Below are positions 16,388 to 26,576 of a DNA stretch of 54,290 nucleotides, piece after piece. Both the position numbers and the translations under genes were made by a program. Within the stretch, counting starts at the first letter, position 1. The number at the start of each line of letters is the position of its first letter. Source of the stretch: JAWPMV01 sp038527215 (lineage in GTDB: Bacteria; Bacteroidota; Bacteroidia; J057); the NCBI GenBank assembly GCA_038527215.1, contig JBCBGC010000043.1, positions 1 to 54,290 of the forward strand. The letters are read 5' to 3'. A model generated the notes under the pieces. It had not been told where the DNA came from. It did no database searches and worked only from the letters and a program-made list of their open reading frames with translations.

Positions 16388-19300
16388 ATGCACATTTCTA
16401 CCCGCTTCTTTCGCATGGGGCTATGGATTTTCCTGGCCCTTCCCCAACTTTTGTTAGCCCAAACCGCCCCTCCCGGCCTGACCGGCCAAGCCTTGCGGGA
16501 TTGGATTAAAATCAACTTTTATGATGGGCAGCATACTACCCTTGGTTACTCCACCGCCCGCGGTTATATGTATGCCTACATTGACAACAAAAACAATCAG
16601 CTGACCTGTGATTATAGTGGGTATCAGCTGTCCTGGGCTTACGGCAACACCGGCACCAATCCTGCGCCGATCAACTGCGAACACACCGTCCCGCAAAGCT
16701 TTTTTGGCAGTGCCGAGCCCATGCGTTCGGACATCCATCACTTATTCCCTACATACGGAAACTGGAACAGCACCCGCTCCAACTATCCTTTTGCAGAGAT
16801 CGATGATAATACCACCACCAAGTGGATGCGATCGGATCAGGAACAAAGCACTATTCCCAGCAGCCTGATTGATGAGTATAGCGAGTACGCCAATCAAGAA
16901 TTTGAGCCGCGAGAGGACCACAAAGGAGATTGCGCCCGGGCCATTTTTTACTTCTACACCATGTACCCCACCCAGGCAGGGAGCATTACCTCAGTGGGCG
17001 ACATCAATACACTTTACCAGTGGCACCTGCAAGATCCGCCAGACGCCAATGAAGTCCTCCGAAACGATGACATTGAAACCTATCAGGGCAACCGTAACCC
17101 CTTTGTAGACAATCCTACCTGGGTTGCTGACGCCTGGAATCTGGGTGGCGGAGGAGGCCTTGCCGCTCCGGCCAATCTTCAGCTAACCGCCAGTGCCACT
17201 ACGCTGAGTTTGAGCTGGAGCGATGTCGCCAATGAAACGGGCTATGAAGTATATCGTTCCACCGATAATGTTAGCTATGCTCTGCTGGCCACTACTGGCG
17301 CCAATGCCACTTCTTATGTAGATGCGGCGGTCAGTGGGGGAGCCACCTATTACTATTATGTGGCGGCCTATGACGGCAGCGGCACCGGCCCGGCTTCCTC
17401 TGTCGTAAGCGGTCAGCTTTCTGGCGGTTCTGGGGGCGGCAATGCCACCGATTTGTTTATCTCTGAATACATCGAAGGTTCCTCCTTTAACAAAGCCCTG
17501 GAAGTGGCCAACTTTACCGGAGCTACGGTGAATTTGAGCGGCTATGTATTGAAAAAAGAAACCAATGGAGGTGGAAGCTGGGGCAGTGATTATGCCCTCT
17601 CCGGCACCTTGGCTGATGGCGCTGTTTGGGTGATCGCTAATGGCTCCGCCAATGCGACCATCCTCGCCCAAGCGGACGTATCCACCGGTTCAGGCATTGT
17701 TACCTTCAACGGCAATGATGTGATCGGCCTGTTTAAGAACGGCATGCTGATCGACATTCTGGGCACCTTTGGTAGCAGTAGCAATTACGCGCAAAACACC
17801 ACCCTGGTACGCAAGTCAGATATAGACAGTCCGAATGCCACTTACACCCTGGCCGAGTGGGACACTTACGCCAGCGATTTTGCAACTGACCTGGGCAGCC
17901 ATACCTTCAACGGCGGTTCCGGGGGCAGCGCCCCTGCGGCTCCGGCCAACCTGCAACTGGTGGCCACTACTTCCTCACTAGACCTGAGTTGGGCAGATGT
18001 GGCAGACGAAGACGGTTACACCATATACCGCAGTGCTGACAACAGCAACTTTGCTCAAATCGCCAGCCTCGGTGCTGATGTTAGCAGCTATAGTGACAAC
18101 AGCATGAATCTGGAAACCACTTACTATTACTATGTGGAAGCCTTCAACGCTGTCGGAGCCAGCCCAGCCAGCAATACGGTCAGCGGTGCGACTTTACCCG
18201 TACCACCGGCTACGCCGACTAACCTCAGCCTGATCGCGACTACCATTGACCTCAACCTGATGTGGGATGATGTGCCCACCGAAGATGGTTATATCCTTTA
18301 CCGCTCTACGGACAATGTGAACTTCAGCCAGTTGGCGAGCCTGGGAGCAAATAATACCACCTATACGGACAACACCGTCCAGCTACTCACCACCTACTAT
18401 TACTATGTGGTCGCATTTAACGCCGGTGGCAATAGCGTCAATAGCAGCACCGTGAGCGGCCAAACCGAAAGCACGGTGGGCGGTGCGACCGACCTCTTTA
18501 TCTCTGAGTACATCGAAGGCTCTTCCTTCAACAAAGCCCTGGAGATCGCTAACTTTACGGGGGCCTCCGTGGACCTTTCCGACTATGTGCTGAGGAAGCA
18601 AACCAATGGCGCAGGCGCCTGGGGCAGTGATTACGCCCTGAGTGGCACCCTGGCTAATGGCGACGTCTGGATCATTGCCAATAGCTCGGCCAATGCGACC
18701 ATCCTGGCGCAGGCAGATATTTCCACCGGATCGGGTATCGTTACCTTCAATGGCAATGACGCCCTGGGCTTGTTCAAAAACGGCACCCTGATCGATATGC
18801 TGGGCACATTTAACAGTGCGTCCAACTATGCCCAGAATGTAACGCTGGTGAGAAAGCCTGAAATAGAAAGTCCCAACAGTACCTATACCCTAGCAGAATG
18901 GGATAGCTACGCCACAGATTACACCAGCGATCTGGGAGTCCATACCTTTACGGGCGGTGGTATTCTCAGTCCTCCCGCTGCGCCTACCAACCTGCAGCTA
19001 AGCGCTACAACCAGCAGCCTGGACCTGAGTTGGGATGATGTGGCGGACGAAGATGGCTATGAAATATACCGTTCTTCGGATAATGCGAATTTCAGTCTTC
19101 TAGCCAGCCTGAGTGCCAATACGAACAGTTTCTCGGACAATACCATGGCACTGGAGACCACCTATTACTATTATGTACTAGCCTTTAATGGCGGAGGTAA
19201 TAGTGGCAACAGCAGCACGGTCAGTGGGCAGACCTTGCCTACCGGACCGGTCGCCAGCGAGTTGTTTATCTCTGAGTACATTGAGGGTACTTCCAAAAAC

Positions 19301-20035
19301 CGCGCGATCGAGATCGCCAACTTTACCGGGGCTCCGGTGGACCTATCAGCCTACGCCCTACGTCGCCAGGCCAATGGTGCCAATAACTGGAAGAACAATA
19401 CCAACCTGAGCGGCATATTGCAGGATGGAGAAGTATATGTGGTAGCCCACGCTTCGGCAGGTAGCACCATTCTGGCCCAGGCGGATCAGACCGTAGGCGG
19501 TAAGGTGATGAACTTCAGTGGCAATGATCCGATTGGCTTATTCAAAAATGGCAGCCTGATCGATATCGTCGGCACCTTCAATGGCGGCAGCGGCAATTTT
19601 GCCAAGAATGTCACCAAGGTCCGCAATGCTTCTATTACCGGACCGAATACCCTCTACACTACCAGCGAGTGGACCAACTATAGCAACGGAACTTACGGCT
19701 TCCTGGGTACCCACGACTTTGGCACTTCTTCCCGCGTAGCTCTGGAGGAAAACCTCCAACCAGCCCAGCCACAGCTTACGGTCTCTGCCTATGCCTGGCC
19801 GAACCCCTTTACCGACTACCTCGCAGTAGAAGTGGAACTGGGAGCTGATATGCAGGTGGACGCCCGACTCTATACCACCAATGGACAAGTGGTGCGCACC
19901 ATCAACGCCAATGAGATCATGGAAGCAGGAACCCATCAGCTGAAAGTGGATGGCACTACCTTACCCGCCGGATTGTATCTGCTGATGGTAAGGACGCCCC
20001 ATGACCAGCAAGTGCTCCGCATCATGAAGCGGTAA
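16388..20035 (+). CDS. Secreted endonuclease I with FN3, lamin-tail and T9SS domains
   Basis: This 1215-residue exported nuclease has a signal peptide (1-25, ending 'LLLAQ'). The endonuclease I domain (about 35-250) shows 'INCEHTVPQSFFGS' (His99), 'SDIHHLFPTYGNWNSTRSN', 'DHKGDCARAIFYFYTMYP' and 'YQGNRNPFVDNPTWV'. FN3 domains lie near 259-343, 517-602, 608-694 and 864-947. Three lamin-tail domains (about 354-510, 700-855, 957-1111) each begin 'DLFISEYIEG' or 'ELFISEYIEG'. A T9SS sorting domain ends the protein ('AYAWPNPFTDYLAVEV' to 'QQVLRIMKR'). The first two lamin-tail/FN3 blocks are near-copies in DNA as well, showing recent internal duplication. Likely role: extracellular DNA degradation for nutrients or biofilm turnover. 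Confidence 0.93.
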   Translation: MHISTRFFRMGLWIFLALPQLLLAQTAPPGLTGQALRDWIKINFYDGQHTTLGYSTARGYMYAYIDNKNNQLTCDYSGYQLSWAYGNTGTNPAPINCEHTVPQSFFGSAEPMRSDIHHLFPTYGNWNSTRSNYPFAEIDDNTTTKWMRSDQEQSTIPSSLIDEYSEYANQEFEPREDHKGDCARAIFYFYTMYPTQAGSITSVGDINTLYQWHLQDPPDANEVLRNDDIETYQGNRNPFVDNPTWVADAWNLGGGGGLAAPANLQLTASATTLSLSWSDVANETGYEVYRSTDNVSYALLATTGANATSYVDAAVSGGATYYYYVAAYDGSGTGPASSVVSGQLSGGSGGGNATDLFISEYIEGSSFNKALEVANFTGATVNLSGYVLKKETNGGGSWGSDYALSGTLADGAVWVIANGSANATILAQADVSTGSGIVTFNGNDVIGLFKNGMLIDILGTFGSSSNYAQNTTLVRKSDIDSPNATYTLAEWDTYASDFATDLGSHTFNGGSGGSAPAAPANLQLVATTSSLDLSWADVADEDGYTIYRSADNSNFAQIASLGADVSSYSDNSMNLETTYYYYVEAFNAVGASPASNTVSGATLPVPPATPTNLSLIATTIDLNLMWDDVPTEDGYILYRSTDNVNFSQLASLGANNTTYTDNTVQLLTTYYYYVVAFNAGGNSVNSSTVSGQTESTVGGATDLFISEYIEGSSFNKALEIANFTGASVDLSDYVLRKQTNGAGAWGSDYALSGTLANGDVWIIANSSANATILAQADISTGSGIVTFNGNDALGLFKNGTLIDMLGTFNSASNYAQNVTLVRKPEIESPNSTYTLAEWDSYATDYTSDLGVHTFTGGGILSPPAAPTNLQLSATTSSLDLSWDDVADEDGYEIYRSSDNANFSLLASLSANTNSFSDNTMALETTYYYYVLAFNGGGNSGNSSTVSGQTLPTGPVASELFISEYIEGTSKNRAIEIANFTGAPVDLSAYALRRQANGANNWKNNTNLSGILQDGEVYVVAHASAGSTILAQADQTVGGKVMNFSGNDPIGLFKNGSLIDIVGTFNGGSGNFAKNVTKVRNASITGPNTLYTTSEWTNYSNGTYGFLGTHDFGTSSRVALEENLQPAQPQLTVSAYAWPNPFTDYLAVEVELGADMQVDARLYTTNGQVVRTINANEIMEAGTHQLKVDGTTLPAGLYLLMVRTPHDQQVLRIMKR

Positions 20036-20059
20036 ACCCGCTTCCCTTAGTTTGACTGA

Positions 20060-20680
20060 ATGAACGAACAGCTTTCAGAAGCGCTGCGGCGCATACAAGT
20101 AACCTATGATAACCAGCTTTCAGCCCTGCATCTGACAGGGCTGGAGCTGGATCATCTTCCGGAGCTTTTGCTGAAGGCTTCCCATCTACGGGTGTTGGGC
20201 CTGAAAAGCAATCTGCTTAAGGACTTGCCCAAGGATATCCACCGCATGAAACAGCTGCGGGTGCTGGAATTAGAGGACAATCAACTGAGCATTCTACCGG
20301 ATGGCATTGGAACCTTTGCTGACTTGCGGGTTTTTGTCCTTAAAAACAATCTGCTAACCCATCTCCCGGAAAGCATGGGTCAACTCAACAGTCTGCGGAT
20401 GCTGGAATTAAGAGATAATGCCTTGACCGACTTACCGGAATCTTTGTTTAGCCTACCCAATCTTCGAGAACTCTATCTGCACGGAAATCAGCTAACCCGT
20501 TTGCCCGACCTTAGAAGGCTCCCCAAGCTAGCCAAGCTCGATCTGAGCGGGAATCCGCTCACGGAACTCCCTGCTGGACTGGAGGCTTTGCCCGGCTTGC
20601 GGATGCTATGGGTGGATGAAGCCTTAGTAGAAAAAGTGCCCGCGAGCTTGCGGCCTTTGCTGCAAGCAAGCGCTCTCTAA
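20060..20680 (+). CDS. Leucine-rich-repeat protein
   Basis: This 206-residue protein consists of about seven leucine-rich repeats of the 'LRVLxLxxNxLxxLPxx' type, such as 'LRVLELEDNQLSILPDGIG', 'LRMLELRDNALTDLPESLF' and 'LRELYLHGNQLTRLP'. It has no signal peptide. It starts 24 bp after the endonuclease gene, so co-transcription is likely, though a functional link is not obvious. LRR arrays of this type are protein-interaction surfaces. A frame-clean start at 20060 gives the whole repeat array plus a short helical cap. Confidence 0.9.
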   Translation: MNEQLSEALRRIQVTYDNQLSALHLTGLELDHLPELLLKASHLRVLGLKSNLLKDLPKDIHRMKQLRVLELEDNQLSILPDGIGTFADLRVFVLKNNLLTHLPESMGQLNSLRMLELRDNALTDLPESLFSLPNLRELYLHGNQLTRLPDLRRLPKLAKLDLSGNPLTELPAGLEALPGLRMLWVDEALVEKVPASLRPLLQASAL

Positions 20681-20732
20681 GCGAAAAAAGCCCTCGTTGA
20701 ATTTTTTAGCACCTTTTTCCCTACCAATCCCC

Positions 20733-23700
20733 TTAAGGAAGCACCACAATCCGCGCTAGCCTAGTTTCGGTATCACCTTTCAGATGCAGATGATACACCC
20801 CGGCAGCCAGCTCAGCGAGGTCTAGTTTGTAAACCGATTCCCCTTTTGGCAGCACCTGGGAAAAAATGTGCTTCCCCTGCATATCGCTAATGGCTATTTC
20901 CGTGCTTTCTTCCTGGATGCGCCCAAAATCGATGGCCAGGCTGCCGCGAACCGGATTTGGATAGAGGCGGAAGTTCCCGCTTTGCGGACCGGGAAAGCTT
21001 CCTTCCCGTAATTCAGCAGGATCGAGCAAGCCTGTCCAGATAGGAGAAGAGGCCGTCTGGTAGATTTCCCTGGTCTCTCGGTCTTGGACAAAAACTACCA
21101 CTTGCAGGCTGTCATACTGGTCGATGATGGAAGAAGGGGAAGGCAGGTCTTCTGCTACCCATTCTAGGTCGAAGGTCTCCGTCTGGCCCTGGTTCCACCC
21201 AAAGAAATTCATGCCTGCCGCATCCGGCAGAAACTTTCGCAGCACATAGGGTTGGTCAGCCGTATGCTCGATGACCGCTACATATACGATGGTTTCTCCA
21301 GGAAGATCTCTACTGCTGCTGATGCGGATGGCGTCCGCCTCCGTTGAATCAATGGAAATGGTAATGGGGGATTCATCGAGCAGGCTGGTTTCCAATATAG
21401 CGGAGGTCAGCTCAGAAGTAGGACCTGCGAAATCATTTCCATCTACGATGGCTATCCCTGGTTCAGAAACTCCATAGTACAGCGCCCGAGCCCGGGGACC
21501 TGCTGGATTTTTTTCATAAAACTCATCTCCAGGAAGAATATGCAGCTGGATCGGGATGATAAAGTCCCCAAAGGGTTCACTTAAGGATTGAATCCGATTG
21601 TTATCGGTCGTTTGTAGGCTGCTGGAAACATGCTCTAGGAGGACTTTTTTACTGGCTTCCCCAATGAAAAAGTTATCCATCGCAAATCCGTCATTAGAAT
21701 CCGTGGTATCCACTACCGAGATACTTCCAAAGGCGAGCCTAAAGCGCACGGCATCATTATTTTGGATCTTCCTCAATTTAATGAGCCCTTTTTTCCAGGT
21801 AGTATCCCGCCCAGTCCAGCCATACTTTTTCAAGGTAGGCTGCTGACCAGGGTTAGCAAAAATGGTGGCTGAATTATACCAATTGATCCCGCTTTCCTCA
21901 TCTCCCACAGCTTGCCAACTGTTACCAGCATCGGTAGATAATTGCAACACGGTCCCATCAAAGCCTTCTTCCGTATCCGACCAAAGGTTCATGGCCAGAA
22001 TAGGGTTGACAGATTGGGTAAAATCGAAGCAAGGACTGGCCAGCCAGGAGGTATCATTGGTCGGATAGCTTTGGTTGAGACGGGTCATCCACGCCTTGCC
22101 TCCTCCGGGAGCAGGCAGGATGGTTTGCCCTTCCGGTACGCCCCATTCCCAAATAGACTCGGAGCTATTGGGCGTCCATTGGCCGGGATTCTCCTCAAAG
22201 CTTTCATCGTAGGCCATATCACCCAGGGCCACGGTAGGCACGACATCTACTTCAGCAAATAACACACTATCTTCTACCTGATTGGCGTATTGCAAGGCAT
22301 TTCCTCCTGTACGGCGAATCCTGGCCATGCCCCCCTGCCCAGCAGTGCGGGATTTCAGGTAAAGGCCTTGGATATGCAAGCTATTGACCAAGGTATCATA
22401 TTCCCGCGAATAGGTGATGACAAAAGAGGAATCGGTTACTACTATGCTGCAATCGGACAAGCCAGTTCCCTGACAGCTTACCGAGCCAACCCCAGGATTG
22501 AATTGGAGATCGTCTGGAAGCGAAAATTCCAGGCTGAGCATTTGACCTGGGGCAAAGGCGCCACCCGTGCTGTCATACAGGGCTATATCCGGTACTTGCA
22601 AAAAATCATCATCGCCTATACAAACCGCTCTCTTGGCAGAGGTCACAAAGGTGCTTTGAGTTTGAAAGGCCCCAATATCTATTTGGGGATTTTTCCGCCC
22701 GAGTTTCCGACTAAATCCTCTTTGATCTGTGCGGATTCCTGTAGAATCTCCGCCTTCTCCCGCACCGATTAAGGGGCTTCCAGGCAGCGGGGGATAAACA
22801 CTGGTGGACCCGCCATAGGTGTCTAGTGGTCCCAACAGGGGGTCTAAGGGGTCCGTCGCGGTTCCCCATAGATCAGAAGCCAGGAGGCTGAGCTGGGCTC
22901 CCGTTGTATCGCCAATCAGATTGTGGCCCCTGGACAAAAAGGAAGCCGGAAGCGGTGCCACGCCCGGATGGGCCACGTCATTTCCGGTATTAGCGGCCAC
23001 CACGGTATTCTTCAGGATAACATTGGCCTGGTCCAAGGCCAGCCCCCCTCCGGCATCCGCTGTATTCTGGAAAATGGTTGAAGCGGAAATGAGGGAAAAA
23101 GCGATGCTATCATCAATGTTTGTGATAAAAAGCGCTCCGCCTAGGCCATTGGTGGAGCTGGTAGAATTTTGGGTGAAGGTACAATTCGCCAGCTGGAAAA
23201 CGCTGTTGTTCTCACTGATCATTCCTCCGCCCTTTTTAGCGCTATTGAAAACGAAAGCGCTGTTTTGAATCCTGAGGTGACTATTCTGGTCATTGGCAAT
23301 GCCTCCCCCGTGGTCATCCGCTTTATTATTGATAAAGGAGCAGAAAGATATCGTAGGATCAGCATTTTGATTGTAGATGCCTCCGCCATTGTCATTGGCC
23401 TGGTTATCGAGGAAGAGGCAATTCGTCACGGTAGGCGCGGCCTCATCATTCATGATAGCACCCCCAAAATCACCCGCTTGATTTTTTTCGAACCAACAAT
23501 CTGTAATGGTCGGATTACTCAGGATAAAATTCTCAATGGCTCCGCCACGTCCGAAAGCCTGGTTATTTTTAAAGGTGCTGCCTTCGATCAAAGGACTGCT
23601 GGCTGCTGTATTGTAAATCCCGGCTCCATCGCCTCCGCTATTCCCATCAAAAAGACAATTGAGGACTGTGGGATCGCTGCCGTTATTATAAATCCCGCCT

Positions 23701-25268
23701 CCTTCGAAGGCATCATTGCCCATAAAGGTGCACCCCTTTACGACTGGCACACTCCCCAAACAGGCGATGCCCCCTCCCAGCACAGCTTTATTGTTTAAAA
23801 AGGTACAGCTGTCGAGGAGTCCTTCATTGGCAATGAGGCGAATAGCTCCTCCCCAAAATGAGTCCTTTTGCCCAATAAAGGTGCAGAGGCGCGCATTGAT
23901 GGTCCCCCCGTCGCCAAATATCCCACTGCCACTCAAATTTCTGGCAAACAGGCAATCGGAGAAAGATATACTGGAGCGAGTGCTGTAGACCCCTCCACCC
24001 GTTCGGGCTTGGTTATCGAGAAATTGGCAGGAAGAAATCGTGCCGGTAGAATTTTTTATCCTAAAAGCTCCTCCCCAGGTAAGCGCACTATTGTCAGAAA
24101 AGGTACAGCCACTCATCTTAAGGTCTCCTTCGTCAATATTCAATCCCCCTCCAGACCGGTTGGCATAGTTATCAGAAAAATGACAGTCATTTACCTCCAC
24201 ATCAGATTTATTGATAAAAATGGCACTGCCAATCCAATCTGCATGGTGGTCAACGAAGACACAATGCTGAATCTTGGCATGCACGTTTCTAATCCTGATC
24301 CCCGCTCCGTCATCATGGAATTCTGAAATACTCATGGCGGTCCCTCCATCCGCATAGCCATCTGAGATGGTAAAGCCATCCACGATGACCGCCGTGGTCG
24401 AATTAGCACCGGTCAAATCATCAATTCTGATCACATGATAGCTATTGTCTCCACTATTGCCTGGGCTGCCGATGTTTCCGCTCAACACCGTTTTGTTGAG
24501 GACATGCAGACTCAAGGAGTCGGTGGCCCGGTCTGCCAGCGTTGCTTCGGTTCCGTCGAAACCTCCGTAGATTTTCACCCCGGGTTTGGGCAAAAAACTC
24601 ATGGCTCGATCCGTACCGCTCGTAGGATGGTAGGTGCCAGCAGCCACCCAAATTTCCGTCAATCCTTCCGCGGAATTGGCCAAAGCCGTCTGAAGATCTG
24701 TATAAGCATTTTGCCAGGAAGAACCATCATTAGCTCCTGTGGCATTTTGATCGACGAAACTCAGGCTGTCCGCTGCATTTTCCATTACCTGAATACAGAA
24801 GGTCCCGACCTTGCCTCCATAGCCAGAAACCTGGAGGTAATAATCCTGGTTTGGGGTAAGCGTATCTACATTGATGGTAGACATAAAATTAAGGGCCCAA
24901 GCGTCTACATCCTGATGACAAGCCAGTTCCATCAGCGAACCGAGGTTGTTACAATCCCCCCCGGGCAGGCTGTACAGGGCAATTTCTGTATCATTGTTCG
25001 TTCCGACAAGGGTCAGGTCGGTGGTAATTTCCACCACCCCGCTGTTGGGGGCCTTAAAGGTAAACCAAACGGAATTGTTGGGGGGTTGGAAACAGCCCGG
25101 GATAGGTTCTCCCGACTGAATCGTCGCCCCTGTATTATCCCCATTGAAGGCCGTACAGGGAACATCTACGATCAGTATGTCTGCATTACAGAGGTCATCA
25201 TTCCCCGGTTGGCTCAACAAGGGAAGCGCCAGAAAGCTGAAAATGAGGGATAGTAAAATAACTCTCAT
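20733..25268 (-). CDS. Giant surface protein: pre-peptidase-like domain, right-handed beta-helix, T9SS domain
   Basis: This 1511-residue exported protein has a signal peptide of about 19 residues. An N-terminal beta-sandwich (about 22-165, 'PNNSVWFTFKAPNSG', 'YYLQVSGYGG') follows. 'ATGANDGSSWQNAYTDLQTA' then opens a right-handed beta-helix. The helix (about 200-780) is built of coils of the type 'CTFSDNSALTWGGAF' and 'CLFDGNSGGDGAGIYN', resembling polymorphic outer-membrane proteins and pectate-lyase-like folds. Later come a domain with 'SFEENPGQWTPNSSESIW' (choice-of-anchor/MAM-like, about 1045-1190) and a C-terminal T9SS domain ('RLYPNPVRGSLAIDF'). Probable surface adhesin or glycan-binding protein. 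It is the last gene of the CHAT-STAND operon, only 5 bp after the lipoprotein gene. Confidence 0.88.
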   Translation of the reverse strand: MRVILLSLIFSFLALPLLSQPGNDDLCNADILIVDVPCTAFNGDNTGATIQSGEPIPGCFQPPNNSVWFTFKAPNSGVVEITTDLTLVGTNNDTEIALYSLPGGDCNNLGSLMELACHQDVDAWALNFMSTINVDTLTPNQDYYLQVSGYGGKVGTFCIQVMENAADSLSFVDQNATGANDGSSWQNAYTDLQTALANSAEGLTEIWVAAGTYHPTSGTDRAMSFLPKPGVKIYGGFDGTEATLADRATDSLSLHVLNKTVLSGNIGSPGNSGDNSYHVIRIDDLTGANSTTAVIVDGFTISDGYADGGTAMSISEFHDDGAGIRIRNVHAKIQHCVFVDHHADWIGSAIFINKSDVEVNDCHFSDNYANRSGGGLNIDEGDLKMSGCTFSDNSALTWGGAFRIKNSTGTISSCQFLDNQARTGGGVYSTRSSISFSDCLFARNLSGSGIFGDGGTINARLCTFIGQKDSFWGGAIRLIANEGLLDSCTFLNNKAVLGGGIACLGSVPVVKGCTFMGNDAFEGGGIYNNGSDPTVLNCLFDGNSGGDGAGIYNTAASSPLIEGSTFKNNQAFGRGGAIENFILSNPTITDCWFEKNQAGDFGGAIMNDEAAPTVTNCLFLDNQANDNGGGIYNQNADPTISFCSFINNKADDHGGGIANDQNSHLRIQNSAFVFNSAKKGGGMISENNSVFQLANCTFTQNSTSSTNGLGGALFITNIDDSIAFSLISASTIFQNTADAGGGLALDQANVILKNTVVAANTGNDVAHPGVAPLPASFLSRGHNLIGDTTGAQLSLLASDLWGTATDPLDPLLGPLDTYGGSTSVYPPLPGSPLIGAGEGGDSTGIRTDQRGFSRKLGRKNPQIDIGAFQTQSTFVTSAKRAVCIGDDDFLQVPDIALYDSTGGAFAPGQMLSLEFSLPDDLQFNPGVGSVSCQGTGLSDCSIVVTDSSFVITYSREYDTLVNSLHIQGLYLKSRTAGQGGMARIRRTGGNALQYANQVEDSVLFAEVDVVPTVALGDMAYDESFEENPGQWTPNSSESIWEWGVPEGQTILPAPGGGKAWMTRLNQSYPTNDTSWLASPCFDFTQSVNPILAMNLWSDTEEGFDGTVLQLSTDAGNSWQAVGDEESGINWYNSATIFANPGQQPTLKKYGWTGRDTTWKKGLIKLRKIQNNDAVRFRLAFGSISVVDTTDSNDGFAMDNFFIGEASKKVLLEHVSSSLQTTDNNRIQSLSEPFGDFIIPIQLHILPGDEFYEKNPAGPRARALYYGVSEPGIAIVDGNDFAGPTSELTSAILETSLLDESPITISIDSTEADAIRISSSRDLPGETIVYVAVIEHTADQPYVLRKFLPDAAGMNFFGWNQGQTETFDLEWVAEDLPSPSSIIDQYDSLQVVVFVQDRETREIYQTASSPIWTGLLDPAELREGSFPGPQSGNFRLYPNPVRGSLAIDFGRIQEESTEIAISDMQGKHIFSQVLPKGESVYKLDLAELAAGVYHLHLKGDTETRLARIVVLP

Positions 25269-25273
25269 AAGAA

Positions 25274-26572
25274 TCAGAGTGCTTCGAGTGAAGTGTTAGT
25301 CCGGGTCAACACCATGACCGTATTTTCTAAAAAAATGGAGGTACCAATCACCACTACGCCATCATCCGTAAAATCAAAGCTGCCTCCGGTTTCATCGGCT
25401 TCGTTTCCGATGGATTTTTCGGCTACGATACCTCCCTGTTCCGATACTTCGATGAGCATGATGTCCAGCAGGTCGGACGTTAGCACCGTGCCGGAAATAA
25501 TGAAGGCATTATCATCATTGGGGACAGCCTTGATGTCTATGCCCCGGGAAATTTCCGCCAGGAAAGGGTTATCTGGAGGACCGAAGGTAAAAGGGAGCGC
25601 CTGAGGCGAAAGCAGGACTTGAAAATTCCGGTCCACGGTGAGGAAAAGGGTTTGGTCAGTGCCAAATTCCCGATAGGCACCCGTGATCCCAAAAAAGGAC
25701 CTGTCAGCAGACAGACTCAAACTAGCCGGGATGTAGTCTACCCCCGAGTCCAGGCTACCCACCGTCTGGGTGTTAAAGGCGTTACCGTATTCATTGACCA
25801 TGATCAGCAATACTTCCAGGTTGGGCGTGTTTGATTCCGGATAATCAGTCGATCCCAGGATGATCAAATCTCCATTATCCAGGACCATCAGATCTTTTGC
25901 TTTATCTACCCCGCTATACCCATAGGTTTTTCTCCATAGGATTTGGCCGGGGTTATTCGCATCCAGTTTTACCAAAAGGAGGTCGGTCGAATCCGGTTGA
26001 AAAGGATCCTGCTGACTTTTGTTCTCGTCTATCGCTGCGGTAGTCCCCAGGACATACAGGGAACCATCCGGTCCCTGCTGCACCGCGGCCCCAAATTCAT
26101 TTTCGGGGACGGGAGCGATGATTTCATTCCATTCTACTTGAAGCCCTCCGTCGAGCTTCACCAGCCAAATATCCGTCGAATCCCAAGCCGCCGTCGGATT
26201 GACAATCCGGGTAGAAGTGCCACAAATCAGAAAGCCTCCATCCTCGGTTTGAATCATGGAGGTAGCCCGCCCTTCATAGGCTTCTTCGTTGGTCGAAATC
26301 ACCTGAATCTTGCGGGTGATGCCTTCAAAGTCTGTTTCGACCAGATAAATCTGGGATTCCTGCCCACTGCTTTCGGAGAAGGTGTTGCCCAACAAAAGGA
26401 AACCATCGTCCAGGGTCATCACGGCTACCCCGGTTTGATCGTAGCTGCCACCATATATTTTCAGGAAAGTGTTTTCCAATCCCTCGATATCTGGTTCCAG
26501 CCCTAAAAAGCGGTCCGAGCATCCGGCACAAAGGAGCAGCAGGCAGGAAAAAAAGATGAATGTTGATTTCAT
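25274..26572 (-). CDS. Lipoprotein with propeller-like repeats
   Basis: This 432-residue lipoprotein has a signal peptide with lipobox Cys18 ('LLLLCAGCS'). The mature part repeats 'GGSYDQTGVAVMTLDDGFLLLG'-like segments: 'MIQTEDGGFLICGTS', 'QGPDGSLYVLGTT', 'DNGDLIILGST' and 'TDDGVVVIGTS'. These are typical blades of a beta-propeller found in Bacteroidota surface lipoproteins. No enzyme motif is visible, so a binding or scaffold role is likely. It starts 4 bp after the barrel gene and ends 5 bp before the beta-helix gene, so it is firmly within the operon that begins with CHAT and STAND genes. Confidence 0.85.
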   Translation of the reverse strand: MKSTFIFFSCLLLLCAGCSDRFLGLEPDIEGLENTFLKIYGGSYDQTGVAVMTLDDGFLLLGNTFSESSGQESQIYLVETDFEGITRKIQVISTNEEAYEGRATSMIQTEDGGFLICGTSTRIVNPTAAWDSTDIWLVKLDGGLQVEWNEIIAPVPENEFGAAVQQGPDGSLYVLGTTAAIDENKSQQDPFQPDSTDLLLVKLDANNPGQILWRKTYGYSGVDKAKDLMVLDNGDLIILGSTDYPESNTPNLEVLLIMVNEYGNAFNTQTVGSLDSGVDYIPASLSLSADRSFFGITGAYREFGTDQTLFLTVDRNFQVLLSPQALPFTFGPPDNPFLAEISRGIDIKAVPNDDNAFIISGTVLTSDLLDIMLIEVSEQGGIVAEKSIGNEADETGGSFDFTDDGVVVIGTSIFLENTVMVLTRTNTSLEAL

Positions 26573-26576
26573 GGGG

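Noticed and set aside
20646..20732. Terminator between the LRR gene and the convergent beta-helix gene
   Set aside because: A 6-bp inverted repeat lies inside the LRR gene and a short T-run follows at about 20700, but no stem of convincing strength lies in the 52-bp gap.
22290..22772. Plus-strand frame of 160 codons within the beta-helix gene
   Set aside because: Antisense shadow; no start context or domain features.
23169..23798. Plus-strand frame of 209 codons within the beta-helix gene
   Set aside because: Produced by the repetitive coils of the beta-helix gene on the other strand; Ile-rich low-complexity product.
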